Below, piece by piece: positions 1 to 7,137 of a stretch of 36,142 nucleotides of DNA (the first letter of the stretch is position 1; the number at the start of each line of letters is the position of its first letter). The stretch spans positions 1 to 36,142 of the forward strand of contig JAFTNV010000013.1 of assembly GCA_017451685.1 (NCBI GenBank). The letters are read 5' to 3'. The stretch comes from Alistipes sp. Lineage in GTDB: Bacteria > Bacteroidota > Bacteroidia > Bacteroidales > Rikenellaceae. A model generated the notes under the pieces. The model made no database searches, was not told where the DNA came from, and was given only the letters and a program-made list of their open reading frames with translations. The position numbers and the translations under genes are program-made.

Positions 1-72
1 CGCGATTAAGTGAGAGCAGAGGCTGCTTGCAGACTATGCCGAGCGTGAGCGGTGAAAAGGAACTTAAGCCTA
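1..72. repeat. intergenic repeat, copy A
   Basis: No gene is visible here. The segment contains GCGATTAAG, then GAGAGCAGA, TATGCCGAG and AGGAACT-AAGC blocks in the same order as in the gap at 34213-34285. The two copies are diverged, and their unmatched middles differ. It looks like a dispersed non-coding repeat of this genome. It touches the window edge and may be longer. Confidence 0.55.
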
Positions 73-104
73 AAACTACATCTTTTTATTCACTCTCTTA
101 GGTA

Positions 105-200
105 TCAAGGGCTGGCTAAGCAACTTTTTAGTCAGCCCCTTTCTCGTGTCGGCACCAAATTAGACCCCTTCTGACAAGAAATTGGGTGTGCTACTCTCTG
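105..200 (+). repeat. hairpin-plus-tail intergenic module, copy 1
   Basis: An 11-bp stem (109-119 with 128-138, one G-U pair, loop 120-127) is followed directly by a tail at about 140-200 that aligns without gaps to 5580-5640 and, reversed, to 5733-5776. The best conserved part of the tail is CCCCTTCTGACAAGAAATT. The hairpin sits as a terminator would for a plus-strand gene to the left of the window. The tail has no obvious coding capacity. Confidence 0.6.
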
Positions 201-214
201 AAAAAATTAATAAG

Positions 215-709
215 TTAGAACGGCAAGTAGTAGTATACGTTGTCGTAGTCCTCTACGTCGACATTCGTGCGTAGCAGCGTGCCATCCTCGGTGTAGTCAA
301 GCCATACCTCCGTGAGGTAGCCGTCGAAGACAATCTCCGCCTCGATAAGGTATATCGTTGCGGCGTTCTTACGCTCCAGTCGCTCGACATCCGCTACGGG
401 TGTCTCCGTGCCGTAGGCTGTGTGGAAGGCTGTCTGCACAGCCCCGGGGAGGTCGCTAAAACGCATGTCTATCGAAGTCATCACCCAGTTGCCATGCTTG
501 TCATACCACGCCTCGTGCTCGCCCCACTCGCCCGACAGGCGGAACTCGGCAACAGAGTAGCCATGCTTCCTATCCCAGTCCACATCCACAGCCGTGGGGT
601 ACTGCTCGTTGAAGGCGTTGCGCGTAGACTGTGGCGCGCGGTCATCGTCGCAGCCCACGGCAAGAAGCGTAGCTGCAACAGCTATTACTGCAAACATAAT
701 CTTTCTCAT
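215..709 (-). CDS. PepSY-like (DUF2874-type) lipoprotein
   Basis: Small exported lipoprotein of about 164 residues. I chose the ATG at 709 because it starts a clean signal peptide (MRKIMFAVIAVAATLL) ending in the lipobox LAVGC with Cys20. The frame is open to 751 but that only adds a polar stretch. The mature part reads as PepSY-like: an N-terminal half with NAFNEQYP and VDWDRKHGYSVAEF, then a second half with VQTAFHTAYG and a strand ending in VWLDYTEDGTLLRT. Such proteins are periplasmic or outer-membrane anchored in Bacteroidota; the structural family resembles the beta-lactamase-inhibitor-like fold, and the ligand is unknown. It lies 44 bp behind another PepSY-like gene and is probably cotranscribed from the promoter near 1276-1306. 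Exact function unknown. Confidence 0.7.
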   Translation of the reverse strand: MRKIMFAVIAVAATLLAVGCDDDRAPQSTRNAFNEQYPTAVDVDWDRKHGYSVAEFRLSGEWGEHEAWYDKHGNWVMTSIDMRFSDLPGAVQTAFHTAYGTETPVADVERLERKNAATIYLIEAEIVFDGYLTEVWLDYTEDGTLLRTNVDVEDYDNVYYYLPF

Positions 710-753
710 AACCATCACTTTTTTAAGGTTATAGGCGTTGTAATGCGCCAATG

Positions 754-1221
754 TTAATCGTCTATGTCAATCAATTTGTAGCTGCTGTTGAACGTGAGCT
801 CCAAACCACCGGTAATCTTTGCCTCCCAGTTGCCGTGCTCGCGCTTAAGCTCCGTAATCTTATTGTTGGGGTAGTGCTCCTTGACATACGTCGCTATGGC
901 CGCAGGAACGATAGCCTCGGGCACGTTGCTATAGCGGCAGTCTACCTCCTTCCATGTGCCATCACCGTCGAACTCCACCTTCGTGCCTGAGAGGAACACC
1001 AGGGTGTACTCCTTGCCGATGAGGTCGTTGTCGAGGGTCACGTGCGACACCTCCTCCTTGGCAAAGTGCTTAGCAACAAAACTCTTAGCCTCCGCAGGAA
1101 GCTCGTCATACTTTATCGGGCGGTCGTCATCCGCGATGCAACATGTTGCTGCAAGGGCACTCGTGGCACATACTACACAGGCACAAAATGCGATGGCCAC
1201 ACGCTTCATACTCTTTCTCAT
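754..1221 (-). CDS. PepSY-like periplasmic protein
   Basis: 155-residue exported protein, first gene of a two-gene unit. A signal peptide (MRKSMKRVAIAFCACVVCATSALA, cleavage likely after ALA) precedes a mature domain with YDELPAEAKSFVAKHFAKEEV, VEFDGDGTWKEVDC and AIVPAAIATYVKEHYPNNKI. This is the usual layout of PepSY-like DUF2874 repeats: helix with AK.FV..HF, then strands carrying a G.W.E motif. There are two such repeats, about residues 36-95 and 96-155. Unlike its downstream partner it has no clear lipobox, so it should be free in the periplasm. The start could also be Met5 (1209). The family is abundant in Bacteroidota and lacks an assigned function. Confidence 0.7.
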   Translation of the reverse strand: MRKSMKRVAIAFCACVVCATSALAATCCIADDDRPIKYDELPAEAKSFVAKHFAKEEVSHVTLDNDLIGKEYTLVFLSGTKVEFDGDGTWKEVDCRYSNVPEAIVPAAIATYVKEHYPNNKITELKREHGNWEAKITGGLELTFNSSYKLIDIDD

Positions 1222-1275
1222 AATCTCGAAGTTTTTATGGTTATAAATATTTGTAAATTCTTCTGTTTGTCGCTA

Positions 1276-1306
1276 CAAATGTAATGCAGAAATTTCATTC
1301 TGCAAT
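1276..1306 (-). promoter_or_regulatory. Bacteroidota-type promoter for the PepSY-like pair
   Basis: Read on the minus strand there is ATTG (1306-1303), 19 bases, then TACATTTG (1283-1276). This fits the TTTG / TAnnTTTG pattern with one mismatch in the upstream box. It lies about 55 bases before the start codon at 1221. The 14-bp palindrome TTTGTCGCTACAAA at 1266-1279 overlaps the downstream box and recurs at 20417-20430. Confidence 0.6.
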
Positions 1307-1358
1307 AAAAAAATAGTAAAAAAATAACTATAGTAGGATAAAAATATCTTATATCTGG

Positions 1359-1388
1359 CGCAGAAGCCCTTCGGAGGGCTATTCTGCG
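1359..1388. other. strong hairpin between divergent genes
   Basis: CGCAGAA-GCCCT pairs with AGGGC-(TA)-TTCTGCG around a TCGG loop: 12 pairs with a two-base bulge. It lies between the two divergent promoters of this 270-bp gap, so it does not end either flanking gene. It could terminate a short leader RNA or be a structured regulatory site. The remainder of 1222-1491 is AT-rich promoter sequence. Confidence 0.5.
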
Positions 1389-1426
1389 GAAATGAAAAAA
1401 TGCGTGAAATATGATTGATAATTATT

Positions 1427-1456
1427 TTTGCATTTGTCAAAAAATGTATATCTTTG
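1427..1456 (+). promoter_or_regulatory. Bacteroidota-type promoter for GNAT-gcvT
   Basis: TTTG (1427-1430), 18 bases, then TATCTTTG (1449-1456). The downstream box is a perfect match, and the start codon at 1492 follows about 30 bases after the expected transcription start. It probably serves both the acyltransferase and gcvT, which are 39 bp apart. Confidence 0.7.
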
Positions 1457-1491
1457 TATGTCTATAACTATGACTTAAACAGAAATCTTAT

Positions 1492-2748
1492 ATGGCAAAG
1501 GCAAAGTACACACTTCACGAAGTGAAATTGGGTGATAAGAGATTGGAGAGAGAGTTCCTTGATTTGCCCAAGAAGATATACAAGGATTACCCCAACTGGG
1601 TATGTCCGTTTGATAGCTCGATAAAGGCAGTGTTCGACCCGGCGAAGAATAAGCTATTCCAGGATGGTGAGGCCATACGTTGGGTGGCACACAACGCAGC
1701 GGGTGAGTGCGTAGGTCGCATTGCGGCGTTCTACGACAAGACCCACGCCTATGGCTACGAGCAGCCCACGGGAGGCTGTGGCTTCTTCGAGGCTATCGAC
1801 GACCAGGAGTTGGCCAACACTCTCTTTGATGCCTCGCGCGAGTGGCTCAAGGAGCGCGGTATGGAGGCGATGGATGGCCCCGTGAACTTCGGCTCACGCG
1901 ATGCGTGGTGGGGATTGCTTGTCGAGGGTTATGAGTATCAGCCCCTCTTCGAGAACCCGTATCACCCGCCCTACTACAAGCCTCTATTCGAGAACTACGG
2001 CTTCCAGAACTATTTCAACCAGAATACCTACGTGTGGAACGTGTACGATGACGATGTTAACGAGGTGGTATACGAGCGCGTCAAGCGCCTGATGTCTACC
2101 CCGGGCTACCGCTTTGCGCCCATTGGCAACGAGGATCTCTACACGGCTGTGGAGAAGTTCCGCGTGATATACAACAAGGCGTGGGCGCTATTCACGGGTG
2201 TGCAGCCCATGGAGGTTGAGGAGGCGCGCAAGATGGCCGACACGATGCGCCCCATCGTCGACCGCAACCTTATATGGTTTGCCTACTTCAACGACGAGCC
2301 CATCGGCTTCTTCATCATGGTACCCGACCTTAACCGACTCATAGGCAAGTACAACGGTAAGTTCGGCATCGTCAACAAGCTACGCATGATGTGGGACTTG
2401 AAGGTGAGGAAGAAGTGCGACCGTGTGTTTGCCATCATCTTCGGCATCACGCCCGAGTTCCAGGGCAAGGGTGTGGAGTCGGGCTTCATGAAGGCGATGC
2501 TCGACGGCTATGTGCGTACCGAGCGTAACGAGTATCGCACCATAGAGTTCGCATGGATAGGCGACTTCAACCCCGTGATGAACCGCATGGTCGAGCGTTA
2601 CATCTGCGCGCGCAAGCATAAGATGCACACCACTTACCGCTACCTCTTCGACCGCACGAAGGAGTTCACGCACTGCCCGAGGGTAGGCTTCAAACCCCGC
2701 CCCAAGACCGAGGAGGCAGCTGAGAGTAAGACGGAGAATAAGGAATAA
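1492..2748 (+). CDS. GNAT-fold N-acyltransferase family protein
   Basis: 418-residue cytosolic protein. The C-terminal half has the acyl-CoA binding signature of GNAT enzymes: FAIIFGITPEFQGKGVESGF with Q324-G-K-G327, followed by a helix, and FAWIGDFNPVMNRMVERY, the usual late N.....E motif. The N-terminal half holds a conserved block (MDGPVNFGSRDAWWGLLVEGY, then PYHPPYYKPLFENYGF at about 150-175) typical of a long two-domain GNAT-like family common in Bacteroidota. The substrate is not evident from sequence. The start is preceded by a good promoter (1427-1456). The protein ends in a short charged tail rich in Lys and Glu. gcvT follows in the same direction 39 bp later; any shared function is unproven. 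Confidence 0.75.
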   Translation: MAKAKYTLHEVKLGDKRLEREFLDLPKKIYKDYPNWVCPFDSSIKAVFDPAKNKLFQDGEAIRWVAHNAAGECVGRIAAFYDKTHAYGYEQPTGGCGFFEAIDDQELANTLFDASREWLKERGMEAMDGPVNFGSRDAWWGLLVEGYEYQPLFENPYHPPYYKPLFENYGFQNYFNQNTYVWNVYDDDVNEVVYERVKRLMSTPGYRFAPIGNEDLYTAVEKFRVIYNKAWALFTGVQPMEVEEARKMADTMRPIVDRNLIWFAYFNDEPIGFFIMVPDLNRLIGKYNGKFGIVNKLRMMWDLKVRKKCDRVFAIIFGITPEFQGKGVESGFMKAMLDGYVRTERNEYRTIEFAWIGDFNPVMNRMVERYICARKHKMHTTYRYLFDRTKEFTHCPRVGFKPRPKTEEAAESKTENKE

Positions 2749-2787
2749 GATATATTATATAGAAAACAACTTAAAACTATCAACTAA

Positions 2788-3882
2788 ATGAAAACTACAG
2801 CATTTACCAAGTACCACATTGCTAATGGTGCAAAGATGGCAGAGTTCGCGGGCTACAACATGCCTATCGAGTTCTCAGGTATCAACGACGAGCATATCAA
2901 CGTGCGCGAGAAGTGTGGCGTGTTCGACGTTAGCCACATGGGTGAGATTTGGGTTAAGGGCCCCCGTGCTACGGAGTTCTTGCAGCGCATCACCACGAAC
3001 AACGTATGCGACCTCTTCGATGGCAAGGTGCAGTATACGACGATGCCTAACGGCAAGGGCGGTATCGTTGATGATGTGTTGGTATACCGCTTGAACGAGG
3101 AGAAGTATATGCTCTGCGTCAACGCTGCCAACATCGAGAAGGACTGGGCTCACATCTGCAAGCAGGGTGAGGAGTATGGCTTGAAGGCGGGCGTAGAGCT
3201 CGAGAATGGCTCGGATAAGACGGCGCAGCTCGCCATCCAGGGCCCCTTGGCTATGAAGCTCGTGCAGAAGATGACCGACGAGCAGGTTGAGGACATGGAG
3301 TACTACACCTTCAAGCTTTGCAAGGTGGCAGGTTGCGACGTTATCCTATCGACCACGGGCTACACAGGCTCGGGTGGCTGCGAGATATATATGTACAACG
3401 AGGATGCCGATACCATCTGGGAGGCTATGTGGAAAGTAGGCGAGGAGTTCGGCCTTAAGAATATAGGCCTCGGTGCTCGCGACACGTTGCGCCTGGAGAA
3501 GGGCTTCTGCCTCTACGGCAACGACATCGACGACACCACATCGCCCATCGAGGCAGGCCTTAACTGGCTCACTAAGTTCGTTGACAACAAGCCCTTCATT
3601 GACCGCGAGCTTATGGAGCGCCAGAAGAAGGAGGGTGTGACACGCAAGCTCGTAGGCTTCAAGCTTATCGACCGCGGTGTGCCTCGCCACGAGTATGAGT
3701 TGGCCGACCTCGAGGGTAATGTCATCGGCCATGTCACCTCTGGCACCATGTCGCCCTGCTTGAAGATTGGTGTGGGCATGGGTTACGTTAAGCCCGAGTT
3801 TGCGAAGGCAGGCACACAGATTGCCGTTGTTGTTCGCGGTCGTCTGTTGAAGGCCGAGGTGGTACGTCTTCCCTTCGTATAG
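2788..3882 (+). CDS. gcvT: aminomethyltransferase, glycine cleavage T protein
   Basis: 364 residues, the normal length for GcvT. It transfers the methylene group from the aminomethyl-lipoyl H protein to tetrahydrofolate, releasing ammonia. Visible family hallmarks are the N-terminal [34 protein letters not shown] (with the catalytic-region Asp and His), [57 protein letters not shown] and the C-terminal [21 protein letters not shown]. It is complete and undamaged. No gcvP or gcvH lies nearby, so the rest of the system must be elsewhere. A clear terminator follows at 3896-3945. Confidence 0.96.
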   Translation: MKTTAFTKYHIANGAKMAEFAGYNMPIEFSGINDEHINVREKCGVFDVSHMGEIWVKGPRATEFLQRITTNNVCDLFDGKVQYTTMPNGKGGIVDDVLVYRLNEEKYMLCVNAANIEKDWAHICKQGEEYGLKAGVELENGSDKTAQLAIQGPLAMKLVQKMTDEQVEDMEYYTFKLCKVAGCDVILSTTGYTGSGGCEIYMYNEDADTIWEAMWKVGEEFGLKNIGLGARDTLRLEKGFCLYGNDIDDTTSPIEAGLNWLTKFVDNKPFIDRELMERQKKEGVTRKLVGFKLIDRGVPRHEYELADLEGNVIGHVTSGTMSPCLKIGVGMGYVKPEFAKAGTQIAVVVRGRLLKAEVVRLPFV

Positions 3883-3895
3883 CACAATTTGTAGT

Positions 3896-3945
3896 GAGTA
3901 TTCGGTTGTCGCAAATGGCCGAATACTCTTACTTTTTTCTTTTGC
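3896..3945 (+). terminator. intrinsic terminator after gcvT
   Basis: Perfect 10-bp stem GAGTATTCGG (3896-3905) with CCGAATACTC (3919-3928), 13-base loop, followed by a T-rich run (TTACTTTTTTCTTTT). Confidence 0.85.
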
Positions 3946-3989
3946 TGAAAAAAAGTGACGAAAGGTGGGCATAATTAGGATAATTTGTC

Positions 3990-3997
3990 TATCTTTG
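3990..3997 (+). promoter_or_regulatory. -7 box upstream of gdhA
   Basis: TATCTTTG is a perfect Bacteroidota -7 element. No convincing TTTG lies 19-21 bases upstream. It gives a 5' leader of about 80 bases that is AT-rich and shows no obvious structure. Confidence 0.55.
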
Positions 3998-4084
3998 TGT
4001 AACTATTTATGGCAAACAGATGTCAATAACGACGAAACAATAGTGTAAATCATTTTATAATAACCTTTTAACTTAACTAAAACT

Positions 4085-5428
4085 ATGGATGTAAAAGTTT
4101 TGATGGCCCAGTTGGAGGCTAAGCACCCCGGTGAGAGCGAGTACTTGCAGGCGGTTCAGGAGGTATTGGAGTCTATCGAGGAGGTATACAACCAGCACCC
4201 CGAGTTCGAGAAGGCAAAGATCGTTGAGCGTATCGTTGAGCCCGATCGTATCTTCACATTCCGCGTAACATGGGTAGACGACAATGGTGAGGTTCAGACT
4301 AACCTCGGCTACCGTGTACAGTTCAACTCGGCTATCGGCCCCTACAAGGGCGGTTTGCGTTTCCACCCTGCAGTTAACCCCTCAATGTTGAAGTTCCTCG
4401 GTTTCGAGCAGACATTCAAGAACGCCTTGACTACTCTTCCTATGGGTGGTGCCAAGGGTGGTGCTGACTTCAACCCCGTAGGTAAGTCTGACGGTGAGAT
4501 CATGCGTTTCTGCCAGGCCTTCATGCAGGAGTTGTGGAACAACATCGGTGTTGACACTGACGTTCCCGCAGGTGACGTAGGCGTTGGTGGTCGTGAGATC
4601 GGCTTCCTCAATGGTATGTACCAGAAGCTTGCTCGCAAGTACCACACTGGCGTATTGACAGGTAAGGGTATGACTTGGGGTGGTTCTATCCTCCGTCCCG
4701 AGGCTACAGGTTTCGGTGCTTTGTACTTCACTGAGCACATGTTGGCAAAGGCTGGTAAGGATCTTAAGGGTAAGACTGTTGCTATCTCAGGCTTCGGTAA
4801 CGTAGCATGGGGCGCAGCTACTAAGGCTACGGAGCTCGGCGCTAAGGTTGTTGCTATCTCTGGTCCCGACGGTGTTTGCGAGATTCCCGCAGGTATCACT
4901 AAGGAGATGATCGACTACATGCTCGTTATGCGTTCTTCAAACCGCAACAAGGTTGAGGATATGGCTACTAAGTTCCCCGAGGCTGCTAAGTTTACCGCAG
5001 GTAAGAAGGCTTGGTCTGTAAAGTGTGACATCGCACTTCCTTGCGCCTTCCAGAACGAGTTGAACGAGGCTGATGCTAAGGAGCTCTTGGCTAACGGTAC
5101 ATGGTGCTGCGCTGAGGTTTCTAACATGGGTTGTACTCCCGAGGCTATCCACGCATTCCAGTCAGCAGGTATCCTCTTCGCTCCTGGTAAGGCAGTGAAC
5201 GCTGGTGGTGTTGCTACCTCTGGTCTTGAGATGACTCAGAACTGTATGCACATTTCATGGTCTGGCAAGGAGGTTGACGAGAAGCTTCACTTCATCATGG
5301 AGTCTATCCACGAGGCTTGCGTTAAGTTCGGTCAGCAGCCCGACGGTACTATCAACTACGTTAAGGGTGCTAATGTTGCCGGCTTCATGAAGGTGGCACA
5401 GGCTATGCTTGAGCAGGGTATCATCTAA
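4085..5428 (+). CDS. gdhA: glutamate dehydrogenase, hexameric (NADP-type)
   Basis: 447 residues, the length of the small hexameric class. It interconverts 2-oxoglutarate plus ammonia and glutamate. Domain I carries GYRVQFNSAIGPYKGGLRFHP, the catalytic Lys in LPMGGAKGGADFNP (K124) and PAGDVGVGGREIGF with the catalytic Asp. The Rossmann domain starts at about 230 with VAISGFGNVAWGAA. Sequence resemblance favours the biosynthetic NADP(H) form, but coenzyme choice cannot be fixed by eye. Codon use is noticeably richer in T-ending GCT, GGT, GTT and TCT codons than its neighbours, the pattern expected for a very highly expressed gene. It has its own -7 box and a structured 3' region. Confidence 0.95.
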   Translation: MDVKVLMAQLEAKHPGESEYLQAVQEVLESIEEVYNQHPEFEKAKIVERIVEPDRIFTFRVTWVDDNGEVQTNLGYRVQFNSAIGPYKGGLRFHPAVNPSMLKFLGFEQTFKNALTTLPMGGAKGGADFNPVGKSDGEIMRFCQAFMQELWNNIGVDTDVPAGDVGVGGREIGFLNGMYQKLARKYHTGVLTGKGMTWGGSILRPEATGFGALYFTEHMLAKAGKDLKGKTVAISGFGNVAWGAATKATELGAKVVAISGPDGVCEIPAGITKEMIDYMLVMRSSNRNKVEDMATKFPEAAKFTAGKKAWSVKCDIALPCAFQNELNEADAKELLANGTWCCAEVSNMGCTPEAIHAFQSAGILFAPGKAVNAGGVATSGLEMTQNCMHISWSGKEVDEKLHFIMESIHEACVKFGQQPDGTINYVKGANVAGFMKVAQAMLEQGII

Positions 5429-5556
5429 AAATTTTTAGATTTTGGTGGGCATCTTTAGCCCATCCTAAACAAAACCCCACGGGCTGTACATAGGTACTAT
5501 CCCGTGGGGTTTCTTATTACGATAGACTAAATCTATTCCACCAAAATCAAAAATTT
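5429..5556 (+). repeat. long inverted repeat enclosing the gdhA terminator
   Basis: The arm beginning immediately after the gdhA stop codon (5429-5448, AAATTTTTAGATTTTGGTGG) is complementary, with one extra base, to 5538-5556. The arms enclose a small GGGC/GCCC hairpin and the terminator stem at 5472-5512, giving a three-way folded 3' end in RNA. Confidence 0.65.
5472..5516 (+). terminator. terminator after gdhA
   Basis: Perfect 12-bp stem AAACCCCACGGG (5472-5483) with CCCGTGGGGTTT (5501-5512). The 17-base loop contains GTAC...GTAC. The loop and inner stem closely match the terminator at 30892-30936, and both are preceded by CATCCTAAA. Confidence 0.85.
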
Positions 5557-5563
5557 GCTCCAC

Positions 5564-5640
5564 AGCCCATCATCGGGGCTTTCTCATGTCAGCACCACAT
5601 CTCGCAGCTTTTGACAAGAAATTTGGTGTACTATCCCATG
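5564..5640 (+). repeat. hairpin-plus-tail intergenic module, copy 2
   Basis: A short stem AGCCC/GGGCT (5564-5568 with 5576-5580) is followed by a tail at 5580-5640 that aligns without gaps to 140-200 and includes TGACAAGAAATT. It lies downstream of gdhA in the same orientation. The sequence 5641-5732 between copies 2 and 3 is AT-rich with nothing recognisable in it. Confidence 0.55.
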
Positions 5641-5732
5641 AAGTTGTTTATTGCTAATATACAGCATCTCCCCATAGGAACTCATATTAACTCATAGAAA
5701 CCCATCAATCGTTAGACTTAAATCACACTAAA

Positions 5733-5776
5733 CTAATTTCTTGTCAGAAGGGGTTAGGCTTGGTCTCGACATGAAA
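5733..5776 (-). repeat. hairpin-plus-tail intergenic module, copy 3 (tail)
   Basis: Reversed, this reads TTTCATGTCGAGACCAAGC then ACCCCTTCTGACAAGAAATT, matching the tails at 140-200 and 5580-5640. It follows directly on the rnf operon terminator hairpin and faces copy 2 tail to tail. Confidence 0.6.
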
Positions 5777-5820
5777 TTAGCCCGGATGGGACATACTGAC
5801 GTATTTCTCATTCGGGCTAA
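5777..5820 (-). terminator. terminator hairpin of the nadE-rnf operon
   Basis: Almost the whole segment folds on itself: TTAGCCCG (5777-5784) pairs with CGGGCTAA (5813-5820), then ATG/CAT, then ATAC/GTAT around a TGAC loop. It lies 38 bases after the rnfA stop on the minus strand. There is no long T run, so a role in RNA 3'-end stabilisation is also possible. Confidence 0.6.
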
Positions 5821-5858
5821 TGATTGAGAGGCCGAGAATGACCCCTTATCGCAAGAAA

Positions 5859-6527
5859 TTACGGGAGGGGGACTACGTTAGCAAATCCCATAAATGCCAT
5901 TGCCAACAATCCAGCGGTGATAAGCGCGATAGGCACACCGCGCATCGCCTGAGGCACATCCTCCACCTCCAAGCGCTCGCGTATGCCGGCAAACAGTACC
6001 AGCGCCAGCGCGAAGCCCAACGCCGTAGCAACCGAGTATACAACGCCCGTCAGAAGGTCGAAGTCCTTCTGTATCGTGATGATGGCAACACCCAACACGG
6101 CGCAGTTCGTCGTAATAAGCGGCAGGAAGATACCTAACGCCTGATACAATGCGGGTGACACCTTCTTAAGCACAATCTCGACCATCTGCACAAGGGCCGC
6201 AATCACGAGGATGAAGGCGATAGTCTGCATATATCCGATGCCGAAGGGATTGAGGACGTATGTCTGCAAGCACCACGTAACCACCGACGAGAGGGCCATG
6301 ACGAAGGTTACGGCCATGCCCATGCCGAGCGATGTCTCCACCTTCGACGACACGCCGAGAAAGGGACAAATGCCGAGGAACTGCGACAGCACGACATTAT
6401 TCACGAAGATGGCACCGATGACGATAGCCACGAGGGTGATGCTCTGCACCGCAACGCTACCTGTAGCGAAGCCGTCGAGCACCTCAGCCGATATATTCTC
6501 TCCAATAAGTATATTCATCATATTCAT
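5859..6527 (-). CDS. rnfA: Rnf electron transport complex subunit A
   Basis: 222-residue integral membrane protein, last gene of the rnf operon. RnfA and RnfE are inverted homologous six-helix subunits that hold the membrane-embedded iron-sulfur centre. Family marks here are IGAIFVNNVVLSQFLGICPFLGVSSKVE, with the Cys in GICPF, and LGIFLPLITTNCAVLGVA, with the Cys in TTNCA. It is about 30 residues longer than the usual 190-195 because of an N-terminal extension (MNMMNILIGENISAEVLDG...). The extension keeps the ATG only 6 bp from the rnfE stop, so I retain it. An internal start would leave a gap of about 85 bp. Confidence 0.93.
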   Translation of the reverse strand: MNMMNILIGENISAEVLDGFATGSVAVQSITLVAIVIGAIFVNNVVLSQFLGICPFLGVSSKVETSLGMGMAVTFVMALSSVVTWCLQTYVLNPFGIGYMQTIAFILVIAALVQMVEIVLKKVSPALYQALGIFLPLITTNCAVLGVAIITIQKDFDLLTGVVYSVATALGFALALVLFAGIRERLEVEDVPQAMRGVPIALITAGLLAMAFMGFANVVPLP

Positions 6528-6533
6528 AGCCTA

Positions 6534-7115
6534 CTATCGTTTTGCAATCTTGTTAAACATAACCATAAGGTAGCCGAGCACCAAGAAGCCTCCGGGTGCA
6601 AGGATGAACAGCAGGGGCATGACACCGTCGGCAAACGTGTAGCCGAAGATAGCGCCCGAGCCGAGTGCCTCACGCACAGCACCTATCACGGTGAGCGAGA
6701 GCGTGAAGCCCAAGCCTATGCCCATGCCATCGAGCGCCGAGTCCCACACGCCATTCTTCGAGGCGAAGGCCTCAGCACGGCCAAGGATGATGCAGTTTAC
6801 CACGATAAGCGGGATGAACACGCCAAGCGAGGCGTACAACGCCGGCACGTAGGCCTGCATAAGCATCTCTATTATCGTTACGAATGAGGCGATGACGACG
6901 ATAAACGCCGGAATACGCACCTTGTCGGGCACGACGTTCTTAATCATCGAGATAACCATGTTCGACATGATGAGCACGACCATCGTGGCTACGCCCATAC
7001 CCATGCCGTTGATTGCCGACGAGGTGACACCGATGGTGGGACACATGCCCAATACCAGCGAGAAGGTGGGATTCTCCTTGATGATACCCTTGGTAATAAT
7101 CTGTAACTTACTCAT
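6534..7115 (-). CDS. rnfE: Rnf electron transport complex subunit E
   Basis: 193-residue six-helix membrane protein, partner of RnfA. Motifs are the N-terminal GIIKENPTFSLVLGMCPTIGVTSSAING and LGVFIPLIVVNCIILGRAEAFA; the Cys residues in GMCPT and VNCII are the expected ligands of the [2Fe-2S] centre shared with RnfA. C-terminal GAVREALGSG is also typical. It starts 22 bp after rnfG and ends 6 bp before rnfA, consistent with translation from one mRNA. Complete, normal length. Confidence 0.95.
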   Translation of the reverse strand: MSKLQIITKGIIKENPTFSLVLGMCPTIGVTSSAINGMGMGVATMVVLIMSNMVISMIKNVVPDKVRIPAFIVVIASFVTIIEMLMQAYVPALYASLGVFIPLIVVNCIILGRAEAFASKNGVWDSALDGMGIGLGFTLSLTVIGAVREALGSGAIFGYTFADGVMPLLFILAPGGFLVLGYLMVMFNKIAKR

Positions 7116-7137
7116 ATTATTCTCCTTTCTTGCTGTT

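Noticed and set aside
3346-3972. 208-codon minus-strand frame over gcvT
   Set aside because: Antisense shadow; gcvT is intact with all family motifs.
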